DNA of 64,000 nucleotides from Ignatzschineria sp. RMDPL8A (lineage in GTDB: Bacteria > Pseudomonadota > Gammaproteobacteria > Cardiobacteriales > Wohlfahrtiimonadaceae), in NCBI RefSeq assembly GCF_029815055.1, contig NZ_JAPPWA010000002.1, positions 806,001-870,000 on the forward strand. The letters run 5' to 3'. The notes beneath the pieces are model-generated. The model did no database searches. It saw only the letters and a program-made list of their open reading frames with translations, and had not been told where the DNA came from. The position numbers were made by a program, and so were the translations under genes. Numbering within the stretch: position 1 is the first letter of the stretch; each line of letters opens with the position of its first letter. Of this stretch, positions 57,482 to 64,000 are shown piece by piece.

Positions 57482-59431
57482 TTAGTCGCTAGTTTGACGC
57501 TTTTTTTCCATATAGTCAAAAAAACGATAGACCCGTTCCTCTTTAAGGGTTTTGGTCATCGGCGGCAGACTATTGAGAAATTGAACGCCATATCGTTTTG
57601 TGGAAAGACGCGGATCGGCTATCACAAGCACACCATAATCGCTCGGGTCACGAATCAATCGTCCGACCCCTTGTTTGAGCGAAATAATCGCGCGCGGCAG
57701 TTGATAGAGCATAAAAGGGTTTTTATCCTGACTGCGAAGCAGATCAATTTTCGCTTGCTCAATCGGGTCGCCAGGTGAGGCAAAGGGGAATTTCTCGATA
57801 ATCACGCAAGCAAGGGCATCGCCTTTAACGTCCACCCCTTCCCAAAAGCTCATGGTGCCAAGCAAAATCCCATTGCCCGCTTCACGAAAGGCCTCGATGA
57901 GTGCCATCTTCGGCATCTCTCCTTGGACAAAGAGCGGGTATTCGGTGCGATCTTTTAAGAGTGTATGCGCCTCATTGAGCGCGCGATAACTGGTAAAGAG
58001 AATAAAGGTGCGCCCTTTAGCGGCATCGATCACCGGGAGCGAGGCTTCAATCATCTCCGGTAGGAAATTGGCATCGCTTGGATTGGGAAGTCCCGGCGGA
58101 TGATAGAGGAGCGAAATGCGCGGATAATCAAAGGGACTATCGAGCTTTAAGGTATTCTCGGTGGAAAGCCCGAGCGGGCGACAAAAATAGTTAAAATCAT
58201 CGCGAACGGCAAGGGTCGCAGAGGTGAAAATCCAGCTTGCTTGCAGTTTTTGGCTATTTTGGCGGAAATGATCGGAGATATCGAGCGGGGTTGAATTAAA
58301 GCCCACATGAAAGGTATAAGTTTCAAGCCAATTGATGGCATTTTTATTCTCTTCAGTTGCAAGAAGAAGACGCTTCCAGCGGAGCGTTAACTCCTCAATC
58401 CGATCGATCATTTTGGTAAACACCGTATGGCGTGAGGCAAGGGGCTTTGTGATCGTGACCAGTGTTTCAAGCACTGAATGAATGTCGCTATAGAGCGTTG
58501 TGATGATGGGGTTCGCTTCAAATTCTGCGAGAGCAAAACGTTGGTTCACTTGCGGAAGCGCACGGCGTAGATCGGTAATCTTTTTAAACAGCGCATCGCA
58601 CGCGGTATCGTGTCCGCTAAAATCCGGTGCTTCCACGGCAATGGCGCGATTAAGATCATCTACCCAATCTTGAAATTGTTTGGTGGAGAGTTGCGTACTA
58701 AAGAAGAGGCTCGCGGTTTCCGCTAATTGATGGGCCTCGTCGATAATAATTACATCAACATCCGGTAAGATTTCGCCAAATCCCTCGTTTTTAAGAGAAA
58801 AGTCGGCGCAGAGTAAGTGATGGTTAATCACCACGATATCCGATTCCATCGCCTTTTTACGCGCTTTAAAGACAAAACAATCCTCAAAGTTTGGGCACTC
58901 ATTATGGAGGCAATTTTCCGTCGTTGAGGTCACCTGTGGCCAGAGCCCGTGCTCGGTAATGCCGGAAAGCTGGGTAAGATCGCCATGAATGTCTTGATTG
59001 GCAAAGCGCTCAATCTTATAAAATTGCTCCACCTGTTTTTTATTTTCAAAGCGCCCACGACTGCGCACCGATTGAATGCGATAGAGGCAAGCATAGTTGG
59101 CGCGTCCCTTTAGAAGGCTTGTGCTAATCGGTTTTTTAATCAGCGAGCGAATGAGGGGAATATCTTTCTCAAAGAGCTGGTCTTGCAGATGCTTAGTTCC
59201 CGTTGAGACGAGGACTTTTGCATCGGAGAGAAGGGCGGGGACGAGATAGGCGAAGGTTTTTCCGGTTCCGGTTCCCGCTTCAACAACGAGTGTCTCGCTC
59301 GAATTGATCGCTTGATAGACGCGTTCCGCCATTTCGATCTGTTGCTCGCGCGGCTCATAGCCGGAAATAACTTGGCTCAATTCGCCGTCGGGGCCGAAAA
59401 AGGAGGTGATCGCGTTTGGGTGTTTGCTCAT
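57482..59431 (-). CDS. yoaA: DinG/YoaA-family ATP-dependent DNA helicase
   Basis: A 649-residue XPD-like 5'-3' helicase implicated in DNA repair. Walker A is in VVEAGTGTGKTFAYLVPALL. An iron-sulfur cluster is suggested by Cys in YACLYR and the set C..NECPNFEDC. Walker B is IIDEAHQLAETAS, and SAT-like TSATLA, FILFTSYRAL, GTMSFWEGVDVKGDAL and KQGVGRLIRDPSDYGV follow. Length favours YoaA over the longer DinG. A DnaA-box-rich spacer lies just upstream. Confidence 0.93.
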   Translation of the reverse strand: MSKHPNAITSFFGPDGELSQVISGYEPREQQIEMAERVYQAINSSETLVVEAGTGTGKTFAYLVPALLSDAKVLVSTGTKHLQDQLFEKDIPLIRSLIKKPISTSLLKGRANYACLYRIQSVRSRGRFENKKQVEQFYKIERFANQDIHGDLTQLSGITEHGLWPQVTSTTENCLHNECPNFEDCFVFKARKKAMESDIVVINHHLLCADFSLKNEGFGEILPDVDVIIIDEAHQLAETASLFFSTQLSTKQFQDWVDDLNRAIAVEAPDFSGHDTACDALFKKITDLRRALPQVNQRFALAEFEANPIITTLYSDIHSVLETLVTITKPLASRHTVFTKMIDRIEELTLRWKRLLLATEENKNAINWLETYTFHVGFNSTPLDISDHFRQNSQKLQASWIFTSATLAVRDDFNYFCRPLGLSTENTLKLDSPFDYPRISLLYHPPGLPNPSDANFLPEMIEASLPVIDAAKGRTFILFTSYRALNEAHTLLKDRTEYPLFVQGEMPKMALIEAFREAGNGILLGTMSFWEGVDVKGDALACVIIEKFPFASPGDPIEQAKIDLLRSQDKNPFMLYQLPRAIISLKQGVGRLIRDPSDYGVLVIADPRLSTKRYGVQFLNSLPPMTKTLKEERVYRFFDYMEKKRQTSD

Positions 59432-59526
59432 GATTAAATATTGCGCAATGACTGCTTGACTTTGAGTGAAAAGAATAAAAACTTAAATTTGTCTATTTTT
59501 CGCGCAAAACTGAATAGGCGCATCAG

Positions 59527-59586
59527 ATCAATGGATTAACTACTTGCTCGAGAGCTATCCCAAACCTTATCCACAGGCATTGTGGA
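59527..59586 (+). repeat. DnaA-box repeat, copy 1
   Basis: Sixty bases aligning without gaps to 59705-59764 with 44 matches by hand count. The conserved blocks are ATCAATGGATT, CTATCCCAAA, CTTATCCACAG and TGTGGA; the 15 or so bases in between differ. Confidence 0.8.
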
Positions 59587-59704
59587 GAGTTGTGGAGAAG
59601 GGCTCTGGGTGAAATTTCACCATCAATTCGCTTGACATTTTTAATTATAAAACAGAAAGGGATTTTAGTGTCTGATTTTTGATCATCTCTGAAACCCCTC
59701 TCAT

Positions 59705-59764
59705 ATCAATGGATTTGACCGCTATTATAAACCTATCCCAAAACTTATCCACAGACAATGTGGA
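59705..59764 (+). repeat. DnaA-box repeat, copy 2
   Basis: Second copy of the element, 178 bases from the first. It is followed by TTGGGATA, which pairs back to TATCCCAA and makes a nested inverted repeat around TTATCCACA...TGTGGA. Confidence 0.8.
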
Positions 59765-59791
59765 AAGCTTGGGATAAGTCAGTTGTGTCGA

Positions 59792-61111
59792 TTAGGGCGT
59801 TTCTTGATAGCCGCCGACAATGACGGTGCTCAATTTTTCCACATCCACATGCTTTTTAAACGCCGCTTGGATCATCTCGCGAGTCACATTATTGACGTTA
59901 TCGGCATATTGCTCGAAGTAATCGAGCGGTAATTGATAGGTGGCAATGGAGAGAAGTGCGCTGGCCATCTTCATGTTGCTATCGAGATCGAGGGCCATGC
60001 TCCCGGTGAGATTATTTTTCGCGCGGGTCAACGCCTCTTCGCTCGGGCCTTCCTCAATAAAGCGCTTAACGAGCTTTTTCGTCTCAGAAATGGCATGATC
60101 GACATCTTGATTGGTGGTCGAGAGCGAAATGGTAAACGGCCCCTTTAAAAACGAGGGCGCAAAATAGCTATAGATGCCGTAGGTGAGCCCTTGCTTTTCG
60201 CGGATATCCATCATGAGTTCTGAGGTTAATCCACTGCCGCCTAAGACGTGATTGCCTACAAAGAGCGCGAAATAATCGGGATCAAAGCGATCGATCGCAG
60301 GGTGGCCCATCATAATGCGCGATTGCGGACTATCAAAGGCGATCACTTTCGTTTCACCTTTGCTAGGAAGGGGCGTTTCATCAATGGCCGGTTGAGCCTC
60401 GCCGGTGCCAAGGGTCTCGCTAATACGATTGGCCAGTGTTTTCGCCTCGGCGAGAGATAGATCGCCGACGATAATAATCTTTGCATTATTGCTGTGATAA
60501 TAACGTTCTTTAAAGGCGTTTAGATCATCGGTAGTGAGCTTTTTGAGCGATTCCACGAGCATCTCGGAGGTCGATCCAAGATGTTGCCCGGGGTAGAGCA
60601 TCGCGTAGTAGGCTTCACTTGCAAGGCTATTTTGATTATCAAGGCGCGCTTTTTGAGCATCGATAATTTGCGCAACTTCTCGATTGAATGTCTCTTCATC
60701 AAAGCGGGGCGATTTTAAAATCTCTAACAGCAGATCAACGGACGGCGTTAATACTTCCTCATCGGTGAGCGAGCGGTAACGGATCGTCGTTTGCGTCATA
60801 TTACTGCCGGCGGTAATGGAGGTCGCTAAGCCTTCCATCGTCTCAATGAGCGTCTCTTCATCTTGATTTTTTGTTCCTTTCACAAGGAGTGATGCGGTCA
60901 AAGAGGCGAGCCCATGTTGATCCCCTGCACGGAAATTCCCCGCATCGAGCGCAATAATCAGATCGAGAATGGGGAGCTCTGGCAGATTGAGATAATAGAC
61001 GCTTGCGCCTTCTTCGGTGGTCCAGGTGGTGGGTTTATCCATAGCGTTGGCACTCAGTAGCAGACCCAGCGTTAATGCGATGGTCGCGAGTGATTTCAAT
61101 AATCGTTTCAT
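59792..61111 (-). CDS. M16-family peptidase, non-catalytic partner (zinc motif lost)
   Basis: A 439-residue M16-fold protein with a signal peptide (LLKSLATIALTLGLLLSANA), so periplasmic. The position of the HxxEH zinc motif reads SLTAS (residues 70-74), lacking all ligands, so it should not cut peptides itself. The C-terminal half retains the substrate-binding R/Y region (GGSGLTSELMMDIREKQGLTYGIYSYF). It lies two bases after the catalytic M16 gene, the typical heterodimeric M16 arrangement in which one subunit supplies zinc and the other the R/Y pair. Confidence 0.9.
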   Translation of the reverse strand: MKRLLKSLATIALTLGLLLSANAMDKPTTWTTEEGASVYYLNLPELPILDLIIALDAGNFRAGDQHGLASLTASLLVKGTKNQDEETLIETMEGLATSITAGSNMTQTTIRYRSLTDEEVLTPSVDLLLEILKSPRFDEETFNREVAQIIDAQKARLDNQNSLASEAYYAMLYPGQHLGSTSEMLVESLKKLTTDDLNAFKERYYHSNNAKIIIVGDLSLAEAKTLANRISETLGTGEAQPAIDETPLPSKGETKVIAFDSPQSRIMMGHPAIDRFDPDYFALFVGNHVLGGSGLTSELMMDIREKQGLTYGIYSYFAPSFLKGPFTISLSTTNQDVDHAISETKKLVKRFIEEGPSEEALTRAKNNLTGSMALDLDSNMKMASALLSIATYQLPLDYFEQYADNVNNVTREMIQAAFKKHVDVEKLSTVIVGGYQETP

Positions 61112-61113
61112 CG

Positions 61114-62592
61114 TTAAGCTCCTTGGGATTCATCGGTGGACTCTTTCGTATCGGTGGATTCCGTCACGGGTTCGATTGCAGATTCCATTGCAGGATCAGA
61201 TTCAGATTCAGGCTCAGATTCTGGCAGTGCCTTTGGTTCAAGCAGGCCGACGGTGAGACGCTGATCGATAAAGTATCGTTGCGCCACCTCTTGGATCATT
61301 TCGGGCGTTACTTTTTCAAGCTCATCGAGCAGTTTTTCCCGATTTTGCCAACCTTCGCCGGTGGTCGTGGTACTGCCGAGCATCATCGCTTGTTGATAGA
61401 TGGAATCTTGGCCATAAATTTCCGACGCGCGGTAGAGATTGATAATGCGTTTCAGTTCTGCCTTGCTCACTTTTTCCGTTTGCAGGCGCGCGATCTCCGC
61501 TTTAATCTCCGCTTCAATGGCACTCAGTGAAACGCCGGCAGTGGGTACAGCGCTAAAGAGTACCGTGGTGTCGTAACGGCGATCAAAACTGTAATAATTG
61601 CCGGTGCTAAGCGCGATCTGCTCTTGGCGGACAAGGCGTTTGGTGATGCGTGATGAATCGAGCCCATCTAAAATCGTACTCGCTAGAAGAAGTGCGTAGA
61701 CATCATTTTTATCTTCTGCGGTATTGATGCTCGGGACTTTATAGGCCATCAATAAAAACGGCATATTGGCAGGAATATTGAGATGAATGCGCTTTTCGCC
61801 AAGTTGCTCCGTCTCAAATTCATTGGGGTGAACGATCCCCTCACTTTTCGGAATGGCGCCAAAATAGTGTTCGGCAAGCGCAAAGGTTTTTTCCGCATCC
61901 ACATCGCCAACCACAACGAGCGTTGCATTATTGGGCGCGTAGTAGCGTGCGTACCAATCTTTAAGATCATCAAGCGTCCACGCCTCAATTTCCGGCATCC
62001 AGCCAATAATCGGATTGCGATAGGCGCTGGTATTCCAGACGGTCGCGTTAAAAGCTTCAAAGAATTTCGCTTGTGGACTGCTGTCGGTGCGTTGACGGCG
62101 CTCATTGGCCACCACTAATCGCTCCGGCGTAAAATCGTCCTCCGTCAGCACGAGATTTTGCATGCGATCCGCTTCTAGTTTAAGAGCGGTTTCAAGCTCC
62201 CAACTGGGAAGATTTTCAAAGTAAGCGGTGTAATCGTAGGAGGTAAAGGCGTTATCTCGACCGCCTAAATTCGCGATGATGGTGGAATGTTCATTCGGGC
62301 CCAAGGTATCGGTCCCTTTAAACATCATATGCTCGAGCATGTGGGAGATGCCGCCAAGCCCGCGAGGTTCGTCCACCGAGCCGACTTTATACCACACCAT
62401 GGTGGTGACAACTGGCGCGCGATGATTTTCGCGTACGATAATTTTTAAGCCATTGTCGAGCTGATGCTCAAACGTGTTTTCGGCAAAGCTCGAGGGAGCA
62501 GTAGGGCTTGCGCCCGCAAAATTAACCATGCTAGAAACAAAAACGGCGCCACACAAGGTAAGCGCTGTTTTAGTGAATTTTTTTAATCTCAT
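61114..62592 (-). CDS. M16-family zinc peptidase, catalytic subunit
   Basis: A 492-residue periplasmic peptidase starting at ATG 62592 with AGGAGG five bases before it. A longer in-frame start would overlap the SDR gene and is rejected. A signal peptide (about residues 1-28, ending FAGAS) is followed by the N-terminal M16 domain with inverted zinc motif HMLEH (84-88). A distal Glu is probably in VVANERRQ. The C-terminal domain is followed by a Ser/Glu/Thr-rich acidic tail of about 40 residues. It is upstream of and probably co-expressed with the motif-less partner. Substrates are unknown. Confidence 0.92.
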   Translation of the reverse strand: MRLKKFTKTALTLCGAVFVSSMVNFAGASPTAPSSFAENTFEHQLDNGLKIIVRENHRAPVVTTMVWYKVGSVDEPRGLGGISHMLEHMMFKGTDTLGPNEHSTIIANLGGRDNAFTSYDYTAYFENLPSWELETALKLEADRMQNLVLTEDDFTPERLVVANERRQRTDSSPQAKFFEAFNATVWNTSAYRNPIIGWMPEIEAWTLDDLKDWYARYYAPNNATLVVVGDVDAEKTFALAEHYFGAIPKSEGIVHPNEFETEQLGEKRIHLNIPANMPFLLMAYKVPSINTAEDKNDVYALLLASTILDGLDSSRITKRLVRQEQIALSTGNYYSFDRRYDTTVLFSAVPTAGVSLSAIEAEIKAEIARLQTEKVSKAELKRIINLYRASEIYGQDSIYQQAMMLGSTTTTGEGWQNREKLLDELEKVTPEMIQEVAQRYFIDQRLTVGLLEPKALPESEPESESDPAMESAIEPVTESTDTKESTDESQGA

Positions 62593-62635
62593 AAAACCTC
62601 CTATAGATGATAGTCGGGTTTGACGAACGGATGAA

Positions 62636-63361
62636 TTAGAGCGTGAAGGTCTCTCCGTTAATGTACTCACGCTCGGTATCGCACAGTTTTTCAACGAGAT
62701 TGCAGACATCGCGAAGGCTCTTCGGATTCTCTGCGCCCGTAGGCGATACACTAAATTGTAGTGCAGAATTGATACGAACGGGGTCGATGCTGTTAAATTG
62801 GATCGCTTGGCTCGCTTCATACTCCTCGGCAAAGAGGTGTTTTAAGGTGGCAATGCCCGCTTTGGCTACGGCGTAACTGCCCCAATAGGCTTTACCGCTT
62901 GCCACTTCATTGTGTTCAAAGAAGATCACCGACGCACGAGGCTCTGCCTTATGAAGAAGGGGAAGCATCGCTTGGGTGAGATAGAAGGGCGCATTGAGCG
63001 CTAAATTGATGCTTAAATCCCATTTTGCGGGCTCGGTATGCGCAAGGGGCGCGAGATTTCCAAGGTTGACCGCAGTGTGGATAATGCCATCGATTTTCGG
63101 GAATTCTTGGGCAATATTGTGCGCAAGCCCGTAATAATCTTCCGAGGTCACTTTATTGAAATCCATGCTGACAATTACCGGCTCTGGGTTACCACGGGCG
63201 ACGATAATGTCGTAAATTTGATTGAGTTTTTCCTCTTTACGCCCCATTAAAATCACGGTTGCGCCTAAATTGGCAAGGCGAAACGCCGACTCTTTCCCGA
63301 TTGCGCCCGATGCGCCGGTCACAATAAATACTTTTCCAGTAAACTTTTTCGTATCGCTCAT
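62636..63361 (-). CDS. yciK: short-chain dehydrogenase, YciK-like
   Basis: A 241-residue NAD(P)-dependent SDR. The nucleotide motif is TGASGAIG (about residues 15-22), and the active site has YWGSYAVAKAG with the YxxxK pair. Similarity in length and pattern to YciK is good, though the substrate of that family is not established. It overlaps ubiG by four bases (ATGA). The ubiG-yciK pairing is familiar from pseudomonads (recollection). Confidence 0.85.
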   Translation of the reverse strand: MSDTKKFTGKVFIVTGASGAIGKESAFRLANLGATVILMGRKEEKLNQIYDIIVARGNPEPVIVSMDFNKVTSEDYYGLAHNIAQEFPKIDGIIHTAVNLGNLAPLAHTEPAKWDLSINLALNAPFYLTQAMLPLLHKAEPRASVIFFEHNEVASGKAYWGSYAVAKAGIATLKHLFAEEYEASQAIQFNSIDPVRINSALQFSVSPTGAENPKSLRDVCNLVEKLCDTEREYINGETFTL

Positions 63362-64000
63362 GATTGCTCCTTCACAGCGCAGAGTAGGTAATTAATGCTC
63401 ACATCATCTTTTAAATAGGCGACGCGGGTAAAGGGATTGTAGTGCATGCCTTTGATACTTTTCACTTTAAGCCCGGCCATTTCGCACATCTCATAGAGTT
63501 CAAGCGGGGTGATAAATGAATCGGGGTTATGGGTGCCTTTCGGAACGATGCGAAGGAGGTGTTCCGCCGCAAAAACCGCGAGCATTTTTGATTTCATGTT
63601 GCGGTTAAGCGTGGATAAAAAGAGCATTCCGCCCGGTTTTAAGGTCTCCGCGCACGCTTTAACAATGGAGCCCGGCATCGGCACATGTTCGAGCATTTCA
63701 AGACAGGTCACCACATCAAATTTCTCAGGGTTCTCTTTTGCAAACTCTTCCACAGTAGTGACGCGATAATCGATAGTAAGATCGTTCACTAACGCATGCG
63801 CTTTAGCAGTTTCAATGGCATTTGGCGCCATATCAATAGCGGTCACTTTCGCACCGCGAGCGGCTAATCCTTCAGAAATAATGCCGCCGCCGCAACCGAC
63901 ATCCAGTGCGGTTTTGCCATGGAGATCGATCTCGGAAGTGATATATTCAAAGCGGGTCGGATTGATGTCGTGAAGGGTTTTAAGATCACCATCTTCATTC
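63358..64000 (-). CDS. ubiG: ubiquinone O-methyltransferase, 5' end outside the window
   Basis: S-adenosylmethionine-dependent O-methyltransferase of ubiquinone synthesis, acting twice in the pathway. The frame is open to the window edge, so the first residues are missing. The visible part starts NEDGDLKTLHDINPTRF and continues with motif I LDVGCGGGIISEGLAARGAKVTAID, CLEMLEHVP, LKPGGMLFLSTLNRN and HNPDSFITPLELYEM, all typical of UbiG. A GTG at 63846 within the ORF is an internal codon, not a start. It is the upstream partner of yciK. Confidence 0.94.
   Translation of the reverse strand, partial: NEDGDLKTLHDINPTRFEYITSEIDLHGKTALDVGCGGGIISEGLAARGAKVTAIDMAPNAIETAKAHALVNDLTIDYRVTTVEEFAKENPEKFDVVTCLEMLEHVPMPGSIVKACAETLKPGGMLFLSTLNRNMKSKMLAVFAAEHLLRIVPKGTHNPDSFITPLELYEMCEMAGLKVKSIKGMHYNPFTRVAYLKDDVSINYLLCAVKEQS

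Larger units (their letters stand above)
59432..59791. other. spacer with duplicated DnaA-box element
   Basis: A 360-base gap between yoaA and the M16 genes. It holds two 60-base imperfect copies (59527-59586 and 59705-59764), each with CTATCCCAAA, a perfect DnaA box TTATCCACA (59567-59575 and 59745-59753) and an inverted TGTGGA. Extra TGTGGAG near-boxes follow copy 1. A perfect palindrome GGTGAAATTTCACC is at 59608-59621 and an AT-rich stretch lies between the copies. No gene is seen. Candidate DnaA-binding locus. Confidence 0.7.

Noticed and set aside
59432-59791. The chromosomal replication origin itself
   Set aside because: Only two perfect DnaA boxes, and none of the usual oriC neighbours (dnaA, dnaN, mnmG, rpmH). 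Kept as a finding for DnaA binding only.

Overview
The window reads as a continuous stretch of chromosome from a gammaproteobacterium. cca, hslVU, gshB, rsmE, mlaA, rluB, a CpxRA-type two-component pair, rpoN, plsY, yoaA, yciK and ubiG all look native. My guess at lineage is the Cardiobacteriales (Ignatzschineria/Wohlfahrtiimonas-like), but the sequence cannot settle this. No phage, insertion sequence, integrase, rRNA or CRISPR array was found.

Layout: (1) 1-1441, a partial tRNA, tRNA-Pro(TGG) and cca. (2) 1950-16524, two very large classical autotransporters in tandem. Both have an extended signal peptide region and a C-terminal beta-barrel. They share a roughly 530-residue passenger module and an almost identical 3' end that includes the terminator. 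(3) 16680-19867, hslVU behind a heat-shock-type promoter, a small MliC-like lipoprotein and a ThiF/MoeB-type adenylyltransferase. (4) 20068-33973, a surface polysaccharide locus. On the plus strand are the chain-length regulator wzz and the phosphohexomutase manB. Converging from the minus strand is an operon running initiating sugar transferase, Wzx, two GT2 transferases, Wzy, a GT4 transferase, galU, ugd-like, pgi, galE. The last four make nucleotide-sugar precursors, the transferases build the repeat unit, Wzx flips it, Wzy polymerises it and Wzz sets chain length. No wza/wzb/wzc export genes are present, so an O-antigen-like product is more likely than a capsule made from this locus alone. 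(5) 34182-41451, tRNA-Arg(CCG), yicC, an M42 peptidase, a LysR regulator divergent from an EamA exporter, a small membrane protein, a formamidase-type enzyme and a metal-sensor-like PadR regulator. (6) 41548-46602, a purine block: adenine deaminase, a divergent deaminase-like paralogue and an NCS2 purine permease. (7) 46877-54858, gshB, rsmE, mlaA, an ABC-2 exporter, rluB and a CpxAR-like pair. (8) 55275-64000, rpoN, plsY, yoaA, a DnaA-box-rich spacer, a complementary pair of M16 peptidases, yciK and the 3' part of ubiG.

Most worth a second look: the modular autotransporter pair and its homogenised 3' ends; a Ugd-like protein lacking the catalytic cysteine; the deaminase paralogue lacking two metal-ligand motifs; and a duplicated DnaA-box element between yoaA and the M16 genes. 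All function calls are from reading motifs and recalled family features, with no database search.
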